Assembly (NCBI RefSeq): GCF_013409255.1
Contig: NZ_JACCAS010000002.1
Coordinates: 1,984,001-2,048,000, forward strand
Reading direction: 5' to 3'
Length of the DNA stretch: 64,000 nucleotides
DNA from: Paraburkholderia bryophila
Lineage (GTDB): Bacteria; Pseudomonadota; Gammaproteobacteria; Burkholderiales; Burkholderiaceae
How positions within the stretch are numbered: the first letter of the stretch is position 1; every line of letters begins with the position of its first letter. Position numbers and translations under genes: made by a program. Positions 1 to 8,494 of the stretch are shown piece by piece. The notes below the pieces were generated by a model. It was not told where the DNA came from and made no database searches. It saw only the letters and a list, made by a program, of their open reading frames with translations.

Positions 1-151
1 CAACGGCCGGGTTGTAGCCGGCGTCTTCGAGTTGCTTCAACTGAGCCTTGACCTGTGCACGCGTGAGCGGCTGCTGGTCGGATTGCGCGAGCGCCACCAC
101 TGGCGCAGCCAGCACGACCACCAGCGCAACAGCTTTGATTAGCGATTTCAT
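1..151 (-). CDS. DUF4148-type small secreted protein (partial, C-terminus outside window)
   Basis: The minus-strand reading from the ATG at 151 gives a short basic N-terminus, a hydrophobic stretch rich in Ala/Val/Leu and an Ala-Leu-Ala signal-peptidase-like site. It is followed by a mature start reading QSDQQPLTRAQVKAQLKQLE. A GGAG ribosome-binding site precedes the ATG. The Thr-Arg-Ala-Gln-Val-Lys helix followed by 'AGYNPAV' is typical of the small periplasmic DUF4148 proteins that are abundant in Burkholderia. Their function is unknown to me. The gene runs off the left edge, so full length and any terminator cannot be judged. Confidence 0.75.
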   Translation of the reverse strand, partial: MKSLIKAVALVVVLAAPVVALAQSDQQPLTRAQVKAQLKQLEDAGYNPAV

Positions 152-322
152 GATGCTTCACTCCGGAATTGTTTTATCCGGCACCGCAGCAATTTACGGC
201 GCCCATTGAAGGAGTCTAGGAAGCCCACGGTCCTGGGGAAACACCTGGTCAGTTAATTCAGTATTGCCGCAAACAATAAGTCGGCGCGCTGTAAGCCACG
301 TCGTAAGATAGGATGAATCGCT

Positions 323-1396
323 TCACACGCCTTCGCGTACGTCGACTCGATAAGTCGTGACTTGCCGGTACGTGTCGCCGGCTCGCACGATTCCCCGTTC
401 CTGCGCGGCCATATTGACCTGGTTCGGAAAACCGCCCGCTTCGAGACACAAGCCGGCATGCGCCTGGTAGGTGATACCGCCGCGCCCTTTCTCGCCATTC
501 AGCCAGTTGCCGGTATAAAACTGTAAGCCGCGTTGATCGGTCGAGACGGTCAATTCGCGTCCACTGCCTGGGTCGTACGCGCAGGCAACTGGGCGCAATG
601 GCGATGTACCGGTGTCGGCAGCATCGTGTAGCACGTAGCAATGATCGAATCCATGCGCCCGTGCCAGTTGCGCATGGGGCCAGTCCAGACGTGCGCCAAT
701 CGGTGCGCTTTGCCGGAAATCGAACGCATTGCCCGCGACTTCCGCAAGCTGGCACGGAATCATTGCCGCGTCGACTTCGAAGAAACGCTCGGCGTCGATC
801 GACAACACGTGACCGCGAATATCCGTGCCTGGGCGGCCAGTCAGATTGAAGTAGGGATGGCTCGTCAGATTGAGCGGCGTCGCGGCGTCGGTGATCGCTT
901 CATAGGCAAGGGTCAGTGTGCCGTCGTCGTCGAGCGTGTAGCGCACTTGCGTGGTCACGTTGCCCGGGAAACCGGCGTCGCCTTCGGGCGACTCCAGCCG
1001 CATGAGCAGCGCGCCGTTGTCCTCGCTCACGTCCCACAGCGCGCGATGAAAACCCACGGTGCCGCCATGCAACAGGTTCGCGCCTTCGTTGCGGTCGAGT
1101 GTGTACTCGATACCGTCGAGCGTGAAGCGCGCATCCGCAATGCGGTTCGCCCAACGGCCGATCAAGCCGCCCATGTAAGTGGTGGCCGTCACGTAGTCGG
1201 CGGGCGTGTCATGACCAAGCAGAATATCGCCGAGACGCCCCGCGCGATCCGGCGCATGCCAAGACACCAATGTCGCGCCCAGATCGCTGATGGCGACTTT
1301 CATGCCGTGCGCGTTGCGCAGCGTGAAGAGCCGGACGGGATCGCCGCCGCGCAACGTGCCCCACGGCTCGGAAGAAAGGTGTGTGATGCTGATCAT
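323..1396 (-). CDS. galM: Aldose 1-epimerase (mutarotase), GalM family
   Basis: The 357-residue protein should interconvert alpha and beta anomers of aldoses in the cytoplasm. Family features visible are the N-terminal DLGATLVSW segment, NRIADARFTLDG with the conserved Asn-Arg, LLHGG (substrate His) near residue 110, HPYFNL with the second conserved His near residue 180, and GLCLEAGGFPNQVN with the catalytic Glu near residue 315. The length is normal for the family. It lies directly behind xylR on the same strand (33-bp gap), which places it in the xylose locus, where it would speed supply of the alpha-anomer used by xylose isomerase. The substrate preference (xylose versus galactose) is inferred from context only. 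Confidence 0.88.
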   Translation of the reverse strand: MISITHLSSEPWGTLRGGDPVRLFTLRNAHGMKVAISDLGATLVSWHAPDRAGRLGDILLGHDTPADYVTATTYMGGLIGRWANRIADARFTLDGIEYTLDRNEGANLLHGGTVGFHRALWDVSEDNGALLMRLESPEGDAGFPGNVTTQVRYTLDDDGTLTLAYEAITDAATPLNLTSHPYFNLTGRPGTDIRGHVLSIDAERFFEVDAAMIPCQLAEVAGNAFDFRQSAPIGARLDWPHAQLARAHGFDHCYVLHDAADTGTSPLRPVACAYDPGSGRELTVSTDQRGLQFYTGNWLNGEKGRGGITYQAHAGLCLEAGGFPNQVNMAAQERGIVRAGDTYRQVTTYRVDVREGV

Positions 1397-1429
1397 GGCG
1401 TCGGTCGGAATAAGAGAGTAAAGGCGCGC

Positions 1430-2659
1430 TCAGTCGGGCATTGGCGTCGACGTTTGCGCCGCATTCGCGCGGTCCTGGTACTCGCGCGGCGTGCAGCCGA
1501 GCTCACGCCGAAACACCGCGTACATGTACTGCAGCGACGTGAAGCCGCAGCGGATCGCGACCTCCGCGCTGGACGCGTCGCGTTTGGCCAGCAGTGCTTT
1601 CGCGACGTCGAGTTTATGGTGCAGGATTTCCTGGTGCACGGTGCATTGCCGTTCGCGCCGGAAGTACTCTTCGAGCGACGAACGCGACACGCCCACGTAA
1701 TCGGCCACCTGCTCGGTGCGAATGCCCTGGCACGCGTACTGGCGAATAAAGTGCCGCGCACGCATCACATACGGACTCGCAAGCGGCTGATGTTTGGTCG
1801 ACTCAAGCACGTTGATACCGACCGGCGGCACGAGAATGCGCCGCCCAGGAAAACGCGCGCCGTGCAGCATCTGATGCAACAAATGGGCGGCGGTGCGGCC
1901 CATTTCGTCGGTGCCCTGAATGACCGACGAAAGCGGAATGCGCGTCAGCGTGCGCGTGAGCGGATCGTTGTCGATGCCGATAATCGCCACTTCCTCGGGC
2001 ACGGCAATACCCGCGATCAGGCAGGCCTGCAGCAGGTGCCGCGCGCGTGCGTCGGTCACGGCAATGATGCCGACCGGCTTCGGCAATTCGCGTAGCCATG
2101 CGGTGAGTTGTTCGGTCGCCTGGTTCCATGACGGCGCGCTGGTGGACAGTCCGCGATAGATCTCGCTGTCGATCTGCTCCTCGCTACGACTGTCCGCACG
2201 CCGCAGATGCGCGAACGCCAACTCACGCTGTTGCGCCCAGCGGTTTTCCTGCGCTTGCGGCAGGCTGTACAGCGCGAAGTGTTCGAGGCCGGCGCCAATC
2301 AGATGTGTATAGGCCAGTGAGACAAGCTTGCTATTGTCCGTGGCGATATAGGGTAAGTCCGGAGGGTAGTGCGCCGGATCTTCGAACGACGACCCCACCG
2401 CGACCACCGGCAACGGACAATCGCGCAGTGCTTCTCCTACGGCCGGATCGTCGAAATCCGCGATGATGCCGTCGCCGTCGAAGCGCTCGATCCCCGTGAG
2501 CCGGCAGCGAAAATCTTCTTCGAGAAACAGATCCCACGCCACGCGCGTCGACAGCAGGTAATTGCCGATACCGGTAATGATCTCGCGGTCGTAGACCTTG
2601 TTCGCGTTGAACAGCAGCGCGATCCGATGGGTCGTCTGTGGTGTTTGCGGACGGGTCAT
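1430..2659 (-). CDS. xylR: XylR-type xylose regulator (sugar-binding domain plus AraC-type HTH)
   Basis: The 409-residue protein has a LacI/periplasmic-binding-like ligand domain (about residues 10-285, opening HRIALLFNANKVYDREIITG). The C-terminal AraC-type double helix-turn-helix (about 300-400) contains VADYVGVSRSSLEEYFRRE and AIRCGFTSLQYMYAVFRREL. This architecture is that of Escherichia coli XylR, which activates xylAB and xylFGH when bound to D-xylose. It is transcribed divergently from xylA across a 275-bp gap and probably together with galM. The role as xylose-dependent activator is inferred from family and position; the operator sites are not known here. Confidence 0.9.
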   Translation of the reverse strand: MTRPQTPQTTHRIALLFNANKVYDREIITGIGNYLLSTRVAWDLFLEEDFRCRLTGIERFDGDGIIADFDDPAVGEALRDCPLPVVAVGSSFEDPAHYPPDLPYIATDNSKLVSLAYTHLIGAGLEHFALYSLPQAQENRWAQQRELAFAHLRRADSRSEEQIDSEIYRGLSTSAPSWNQATEQLTAWLRELPKPVGIIAVTDARARHLLQACLIAGIAVPEEVAIIGIDNDPLTRTLTRIPLSSVIQGTDEMGRTAAHLLHQMLHGARFPGRRILVPPVGINVLESTKHQPLASPYVMRARHFIRQYACQGIRTEQVADYVGVSRSSLEEYFRRERQCTVHQEILHHKLDVAKALLAKRDASSAEVAIRCGFTSLQYMYAVFRRELGCTPREYQDRANAAQTSTPMPD

Positions 2660-2934
2660 GGCGGTGGGTGGCGTGCGGGTCGTGAATCGGACGCCACGCG
2701 CCTTCGTCTCCGGTTTAATGCGGGTTTATACCGCTTCGTTTTTAAGCGTCTGGTTATTCTAGGCCCCGAATCGCAAAGCCGTGCGAATCAAACGCGCGGG
2801 CGGTCAGAAACATCAAGCACGCTGTGCAATTTCGCAATTGCCGATGCCTCGTCCAGGCGTCAGCATGGCGTCACCTTGTCGACCGCTACGGCAACGCCGG
2901 GCGAGTTGCATTGCAACATAAACAGGAGACGCCG
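2660..2934. promoter_or_regulatory. xylR-xylA divergent promoter region with two small palindromes
   Basis: This 275-bp gap separates the divergent xylR and xylA starts and must hold both promoters. Two symmetric elements are visible. One is GCAATT-4 nt-AATTGC at 2826-2841. The other is GTTGCA-T-TGCAAC at 2905-2917, only a few bases upstream of the xylA ribosome-binding site AGGAG (2924-2928 region). The second is positioned where a repressor would block xylA. XylR operators in enterobacteria are direct repeats, so these palindromes could belong to another regulator or be chance. No confident -35/-10 pair is called. Confidence 0.45.
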
Positions 2935-4257
2935 ATGTCCTATTTCGAACACATTCCCGAGATCCGTTATGAAGGCCCGCAGTCGGACAACCCGCTTGCG
3001 TACCACCATTACGATAGAAGTAAAAAAGTACTCGGCAAAACCCTCGAAGAACATCTGCGTATTGCGGTGTGCTACTGGCATACCTTCGTCTGGCCGGGTA
3101 CGGACATCTTCGGGCATGGGACGTTCCGGCGCCCGTGGCAGCAAGCCGGTGACGCGATGGAGCGGGCGCAGCAAAAAGCTGACGCCGCCTTCGATTTTTT
3201 CTCGAAGCTTGCCACGCCGTACTACACGTTTCACGATACCGACGTTGCGCCCGAAGGTGCAAGCCTGAAGGAATACAGCGAGAACTTCTCGCGTATGGCC
3301 GACTATCTGGCGCGCAAGCAGCAAGACACCGGCGTCAAATTGCTGTGGGGCACCGCCAATCTGTTCTCGCATCCGCGTTACGCGGCCGGCGCGGCGACCA
3401 GTCCCGATCCGGAAGTGTTCGCGTTTGCCGCGACGCAAGTCCGCCATGCGCTCGACGCAACGCATCGGCTCGGCGGCGAGAACTATGTGTTGTGGGGCGG
3501 CCGCGAAGGCTACGACACGCTGCTCAATACCGACCTCGTGCGCGAACGCGATCAGCTTGCGCGCTTCCTGCATATGGTGGTCGACCACAAGCATCAGCTT
3601 GGTTTCAAGGGTGCGTTGCTGATCGAACCCAAGCCGCAGGAGCCGACCAAACATCAATACGACTACGACGTCGCAACCGTCCATGGTTTCCTGTTGCAAC
3701 ACGGACTCGAGAAAGAGATTCGCGTGAACATCGAGGCCAATCACGCGACACTCGCCGGCCATTCGTTTCATCACGAGATCGCCACGGCTTACGCGCTCGG
3801 TATTTTCGGCAGCGTCGACGCGAATCGCGGCGATCCGCAAAACGGCTGGGATACCGATCAATTCCCAAATAGTGTCGAAGAACTGACGTTGGCCCTTTAC
3901 GAAATTCTCAAGCACGGCGGGTTCACGACCGGCGGCATGAACTTCGATTCGAAAGTGCGGCGGCAGAGCGTCGATCCGGAAGATCTGTTCTACGGCCATA
4001 TCGGCGCGATCGACAACCTCGCGATCGCCGTCGAACGGGCGGCGGTGCTGATCGAAAACGATCGTCTCGAACAATTCAAACGTCAGCGCTACGCGGGCTG
4101 GGAGGCGGAGTTCGGCCGCAAGATTCTTTCGGGAGATTATTCGCTGTCGACGTTGGCGTCGGACGCGCTAACGCGTGGATTGAATCCGCAGCACGCCAGT
4201 GGGCATCAGGAGTTGATGGAAAGTATCGTGAATCAGGCTATTTACTGCGGGCGTTGA
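2935..4257 (+). CDS. xylA: Xylose isomerase
   Basis: It converts D-xylose to D-xylulose in the cytoplasm using two divalent metals. The ATG at 2935 follows an AGGAG site. An upstream in-frame extension to 2824 exists but lacks family similarity, and the chosen start gives 440 residues, the standard proteobacterial length. Signature stretches are [32 protein letters not shown] (metal Glu and catalytic Lys), [18 protein letters not shown] (metal Glu and His) and [19 protein letters not shown] (metal Asp residues). It is the first gene of the plus-strand xyl block, followed after 168 bp by the transporter genes. No xylulokinase gene is adjacent. Confidence 0.97.
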   Translation: MSYFEHIPEIRYEGPQSDNPLAYHHYDRSKKVLGKTLEEHLRIAVCYWHTFVWPGTDIFGHGTFRRPWQQAGDAMERAQQKADAAFDFFSKLATPYYTFHDTDVAPEGASLKEYSENFSRMADYLARKQQDTGVKLLWGTANLFSHPRYAAGAATSPDPEVFAFAATQVRHALDATHRLGGENYVLWGGREGYDTLLNTDLVRERDQLARFLHMVVDHKHQLGFKGALLIEPKPQEPTKHQYDYDVATVHGFLLQHGLEKEIRVNIEANHATLAGHSFHHEIATAYALGIFGSVDANRGDPQNGWDTDQFPNSVEELTLALYEILKHGGFTTGGMNFDSKVRRQSVDPEDLFYGHIGAIDNLAIAVERAAVLIENDRLEQFKRQRYAGWEAEFGRKILSGDYSLSTLASDALTRGLNPQHASGHQELMESIVNQAIYCGR

Positions 4258-4425
4258 GCGCGCTTCGCTACAAACGCATCAGGCAACAGCAGCATCACAT
4301 AAAAATCGCGCGGCCACGTCGACCGCGTGAAACAGGAAGCTTTGGGTTGTCGCTTGTCCGGTCTTGCGGCTCGCAGCGCAGACCGTCCAATCCGGTATTC
4401 CGACTATCAGAAGATGGAGACAGAC

Positions 4426-5454
4426 ATGAAATTCGCAACGCGTCGTACCGTACTGAGTTCGCTCGTGTGTGGAGCGGTACTCGCCAGCCTGTCGCTTGTC
4501 GCGCCGCTCGCGCATGCAAGCAAGGACCACCCTGAAATCGGTTTCTGTATTGACGATCTGCGTGTGGAACGCTGGTCGCGCGATCGCGACTATTTCGTCG
4601 CCGCCGCGGAAAAACTCGGTGCGAAAGTGTCGGTGCAATCGGCCGATGCGAGCGAGGAGCGGCAGATCTCGCAGATCGAGAACCTGATTTCGCGCGGCGT
4701 GGATGTGATCGTGATCGTGCCGTTCAATTCGAAGACGCTCGGCAATGTGGTTGCCGAAGCGAAGAAAGCCGGTATTAAGGTAGTTTCGTACGATCGCCTG
4801 ATTCTCGACGCCGACGTCGACGCCTACATCTCGTTCGACAACGAAAAAGTCGGCGAATTGCAGGCGCAAGGCGTCTACAACGCACAGCCTAAGGGCAATT
4901 ACTTCCTGCTCGGCGGCGCGCCGACCGACAACAACGCCAAGATGCTGCGCGAAGGCCAGCTCAAGATTCTGAAGCCGGCCATGGACAAGGGCGACATCAA
5001 GATTGTGGGTCAGCAGTGGGTGCCGGAATGGAGCGCCTCCACGGCGCTGCGCATTACGGAGGATGCGTTGACGGCGAACAACAACAAGATCGACGCGATC
5101 GTCGCCTCGAACGACGGCACTGCCGGCGGCGCGATCCAGGCGCTCGCCGCGCAGCATCTGGCGGGCAAGGTGCCGGTGTCGGGTCAGGACGCGGACCTCG
5201 CCGCGGTGAAGCGCGTGATTGCCGGCACGCAGACCATGACGGTCTACAAGCCGTTGAAGCTGATCGCGAGCGAAGCGGCCAAACTCTCCGTGGCGCTGGC
5301 CAGAGGCGAGAAGCCGGCCTTCAACGCGCAATACGACAACGGCAAGAAGAAGGTCGACACGGTGTTGCTGCAGCCTACGTTGCTGACCAAGAGTAACGTC
5401 GACGTGGTGATCAAGGACGGTTTCTACACCCAGGCCCAGCTCGCGAGCCAATGA
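4426..5454 (+). CDS. xylF: D-xylose ABC transporter periplasmic-binding protein
   Basis: The 342-residue precursor has a classical Sec signal peptide (about residues 1-30, ending in LAHA) and then a sugar-binding fold opening PEIGFCIDDLRVERWSRDRD. ISRGVDVIVIVPFNS and the segment around VSYDRLILDADVDAYISFDN are typical of XylF. The ATG at 4426 was chosen over the in-frame start at 4327 because it has a GGAGA site and begins the signal peptide. It delivers xylose to the XylG/XylH complex. It follows xylA and precedes xylG by about 80 bp. Binding specificity is by family resemblance. Confidence 0.94.
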   Translation: MKFATRRTVLSSLVCGAVLASLSLVAPLAHASKDHPEIGFCIDDLRVERWSRDRDYFVAAAEKLGAKVSVQSADASEERQISQIENLISRGVDVIVIVPFNSKTLGNVVAEAKKAGIKVVSYDRLILDADVDAYISFDNEKVGELQAQGVYNAQPKGNYFLLGGAPTDNNAKMLREGQLKILKPAMDKGDIKIVGQQWVPEWSASTALRITEDALTANNNKIDAIVASNDGTAGGAIQALAAQHLAGKVPVSGQDADLAAVKRVIAGTQTMTVYKPLKLIASEAAKLSVALARGEKPAFNAQYDNGKKKVDTVLLQPTLLTKSNVDVVIKDGFYTQAQLASQ

Positions 5455-5533
5455 GCGTAACGTGTGCGCGGCGGATGTCGACACGCCCAACGTGTGTCGA
5501 AGCCGCCGCGCACCTTGCAGCGAGGCATAGCGA

Positions 5534-7093
5534 ATGACTCAACCCTTGCTGACGATGCGGGGCATCGTCAAGGCATTTTCCGGCGTGAAAGCGCTCGACG
5601 GCATCGACCTGACGGTCGCGCCGGGCGAGTGCGTCGGCCTGTGCGGCGAGAACGGCGCGGGCAAATCGACGCTGATGAAAGTGCTGTCCGGCGTCTATCC
5701 CTATGGCACATGGGATGGCGACATTACGTGGGAAGGTGAGCCGTTAAAGGCCGCCAGCGTGCGCGACACTGAACGTGCCGGCATCATCATCATTCACCAG
5801 GAGTTGATGCTGGTGCCGCAACTCTCCGTGGCGGAGAACATCTTTCTCGGCAATGAAATCACGCTGCCCGGCGGCCGGATGAATTATGCGGCCATGTATC
5901 AGCGCGCCGACGAACTCATGCGTGAACTCGGCATTAGCGGCATCAATGCCGCGCAGCCGGTGATGAACTACGGCGGCGGTCATCAACAATTGATCGAGAT
6001 CGCGAAGGCGTTGAACAAGCGCGCGAAACTGTTGATTCTCGATGAGCCGTCGTCGTCGCTGACTGCGTCGGAGATCCGCATTCTGTTGGACATTGTGCGT
6101 GATCTGAAACGACGCGGCGTGGCGTGCGTGTACATCTCGCACAAGCTCGACGAAGTCGCGGCGGTCTGCGACACGATCAGCGTGATTCGCGACGGCCGTC
6201 ATGTCGCCACCGAGCCGATGCGCTCGCTCACCACCGACCGCATCATTTCGCTGATGGTGGGCCGTGAGATCAAGAACCTGTTTCCGCGCGAGCCGCATCC
6301 GATTGGCGACGTGATCTTCGAAGCGCGTAACGTGACCTGCTTCGACGTCACCAATCCACGGCGCAAGCGGGTCAACGACGTGTCGTTCGCGCTGCGGCGC
6401 GGCGAGATTCTTGGCGTGGCCGGTCTGGTCGGCGCCGGGCGCACTGAATTGATGGAGGCGGTCTTCGGCGCATACGCTGGTGTGAGCGAAGCAACGGTCG
6501 TGCTGGAAGGCAAGCCGCTGAAGATTCGCGCACCCGTGGATGCGATTCGCGCGGGCATCGGCATGGTGCCGGAAGATCGCAAACGGCACGGTATCGTGCC
6601 GGGTTTGAGTGTCGGCCACAACATCACGCTCGCGGTGTTGCAACGTTTCGCCAAAGGCGGACGGATCGATTCGGCCGCCGAACTCGACACGATCAACACG
6701 GAGATGAAGCGGCTTTCGGTGCGCGCGGCGCATCCGATGTTGTCGATTGCGAGCCTGTCCGGCGGCAATCAGCAGAAGGCCGTGCTCACCCGCATGCTGC
6801 TGACCAATCCCAAAGTACTGATTCTCGACGAGCCCACGCGCGGCGTCGACGTCGGCGCGAAATACGAAATCTACAAACTGATTTTTCAACTGGCGCAGCG
6901 CGGTATGTCGATCGTGATGGTGTCGTCCGAATTGCCCGAGGTGCTCGGCATCAGCGATCGCGTACTGGTGATCGGCGAGGGTGAACTACGAGGCGATTTC
7001 GTCAACGACGGCCTCACCCAGGAGGACATTCTCAGCGCCGCAATCCGTCCCGTGCAGCGATCCCCGAACCCAACCGCAGCGAGTGCCGCATGA
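5534..7093 (+). CDS. xylG: Xylose ABC transporter ATP-binding protein (double nucleotide-binding domain)
   Basis: The 519-residue cytoplasmic ATPase has two tandem ABC domains. The first carries a full Walker A (GENGAGKST near residue 38), the Q-loop ([10 protein letters not shown]) and Walker [10 protein letters not shown]. The second has the degenerate Walker [10 protein letters not shown] common in carbohydrate importers of the CUT2 class, then the signature [11 protein letters not shown] and Walker [14 protein letters not shown]. Length agrees with E. coli XylG (513). Its stop overlaps the xylH start by four bases (ATGA), indicating translational coupling. It powers xylose import with XylF and XylH. 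Confidence 0.95.
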   Translation: MTQPLLTMRGIVKAFSGVKALDGIDLTVAPGECVGLCGENGAGKSTLMKVLSGVYPYGTWDGDITWEGEPLKAASVRDTERAGIIIIHQELMLVPQLSVAENIFLGNEITLPGGRMNYAAMYQRADELMRELGISGINAAQPVMNYGGGHQQLIEIAKALNKRAKLLILDEPSSSLTASEIRILLDIVRDLKRRGVACVYISHKLDEVAAVCDTISVIRDGRHVATEPMRSLTTDRIISLMVGREIKNLFPREPHPIGDVIFEARNVTCFDVTNPRRKRVNDVSFALRRGEILGVAGLVGAGRTELMEAVFGAYAGVSEATVVLEGKPLKIRAPVDAIRAGIGMVPEDRKRHGIVPGLSVGHNITLAVLQRFAKGGRIDSAAELDTINTEMKRLSVRAAHPMLSIASLSGGNQQKAVLTRMLLTNPKVLILDEPTRGVDVGAKYEIYKLIFQLAQRGMSIVMVSSELPEVLGISDRVLVIGEGELRGDFVNDGLTQEDILSAAIRPVQRSPNPTAASAA

Positions 7094-8289
7094 CGCCCGA
7101 CGTTACTTCCCAACGCGCCGACGGCGCCGCGTCACGCGGTGCATTCGGCGGTCCGCAGCGCATTCAGCAACTGTTTGCACGCTACAAGATTCTCGCGTTG
7201 CTGATTGCAGTGGCCGCGATCTGGATTTTCTTCTCGTTCCTCACGCACGGCGCGTTCGTCACGCCGCGCAATCTGTCGAATCTGCTGCGGCAAATGTCGA
7301 TTACCGGCATGCTCGCGTGCGGCATGGTGTTCGTGATCATCGCCGGCGAGATCGATCTGTCGGTCGGCTCGCTACTCGGCTTGCTCGGCGGCGTGGCCGC
7401 GATACTCGACGTCAACCGTCATTGGCCGATCGGCGTGACCGTGCCCGTGGTGATGCTGCTCGGTGTCCTGGTCGGTATGTTCAATGGATGGTGGTCGACC
7501 TATCGCCGCGTGCCATCGTTCATTGTCGGCCTGGGCGGCATGCTCGCGTATCGCGGCATTCTGCTCGGCGTCACGGGTGGTTCGACGATTGCACCGGTCT
7601 CCGACGGTTTCGTGTTTCTCGGTCAAGGCTATTTGCCGCGGCTCGTGGGTGACGCGCTCGCCGTCGTGCTATTCGTGCTGCTCGCGTTTCTCACGCTGCG
7701 CCAACGGCGCAATCGCGAGCGCTATCAATTGCGGGTGGTGCCGGTGTGGCAGGACGTCGTGAAGGTGGTCGGCGCGGGCGTGATTCTGGCGGGCTTTGTC
7801 GCTACGCTCGATCGTTACGGCGGGATTCCAGTACCGGTGCTGTTGCTGCTCGCGCTGCTCGGCATCTTCACGTGGATCGCGACGCAGACCGTGTTCGGAC
7901 GGCGCATTTACGCAGTTGGTTCGAACCTGGAAGCGACGCGGCTTTCCGGCGTCAATACGAACCGCGTGAAGCTCGCGATCTTCGCGCTGATGGGGCTGAT
8001 GTGCGCGTTCGGCGGCATCGTCAACACGGCGCGGCTCGCGGCCGGCTCACCCTCAGCGGGCTCGATGGGTGAACTCGATGCGATCGCCGCGTGCTTTATC
8101 GGCGGGACGTCGATGCGCGGCGGCTCCGGCACCGTGTACGGCGCATTGATCGGCGCGCTGGTGATGGCGAGCCTCGATAACGGCATGTCGATGCTCGACG
8201 TCGACGCGTACTGGCAGATGATCGTGAAGGGCAGCATTCTGGTGCTCGCGGTATGGATCGACGTTGTGTCCGGATCGAACCGGCGGTGA
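7090..8289 (+). CDS. xylH: Xylose ABC transporter permease
   Basis: The 399-residue inner-membrane protein has about ten hydrophobic segments and the CUT2 permease signatures [17 protein letters not shown] and [24 protein letters not shown]. The start overlaps the xylG stop. Length matches XylH (393 in E. coli). It forms the membrane channel of the xylose importer and is the last gene of the xyl block. No obvious T-tailed terminator follows; a 205-bp gap with a perfect inverted repeat separates it from the next operon. Confidence 0.95.
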   Translation: MTPDVTSQRADGAASRGAFGGPQRIQQLFARYKILALLIAVAAIWIFFSFLTHGAFVTPRNLSNLLRQMSITGMLACGMVFVIIAGEIDLSVGSLLGLLGGVAAILDVNRHWPIGVTVPVVMLLGVLVGMFNGWWSTYRRVPSFIVGLGGMLAYRGILLGVTGGSTIAPVSDGFVFLGQGYLPRLVGDALAVVLFVLLAFLTLRQRRNRERYQLRVVPVWQDVVKVVGAGVILAGFVATLDRYGGIPVPVLLLLALLGIFTWIATQTVFGRRIYAVGSNLEATRLSGVNTNRVKLAIFALMGLMCAFGGIVNTARLAAGSPSAGSMGELDAIAACFIGGTSMRGGSGTVYGALIGALVMASLDNGMSMLDVDAYWQMIVKGSILVLAVWIDVVSGSNRR

Positions 8290-8362
8290 CCCTTTCAGGC
8301 CCCGCATCTCGCATCTTGCATTCGCAGCAGCTTCGCGTTAACCCTCCGTTTCGCCAGGATTG

Positions 8363-8384
8363 ACTTAAATTCCCGAATTTAAGT
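8363..8384. promoter_or_regulatory. Perfect inverted repeat, candidate operator upstream of the molybdenum hydroxylase genes
   Basis: Half-sites ACTTAAATTC and GAATTTAAGT are exact reverse complements separated by CC, in the 205-bp gap between xylH and the molybdenum hydroxylase operon. The element is AT-rich in a GC-rich setting and has no T-run behind it. It therefore looks more like a dimeric repressor operator overlapping a promoter than a terminator. The regulator is unknown, and none is encoded next to the operon. Confidence 0.5.
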
Positions 8385-8494
8385 CCCGCAATCGCTCCCC
8401 CGTCTTACTACTATCCGAACACCCGCCACGCAAAACCCGCGCTCCCGCGCGCATTCCCAACGTCCGCCACCATGCAAGCTCACCGAGCCCTGCC

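Noticed and set aside
641..2095. Long plus-strand frame opposite galM and xylR (484 codons)
   Set aside because: It is the antisense shadow of two well-supported genes, with arginine/histidine-rich composition and no domain.
2860..4074. 404-codon minus frame opposite xylA
   Set aside because: Shadow of xylA in GC-rich DNA; no ribosome-binding site and no recognisable motif.
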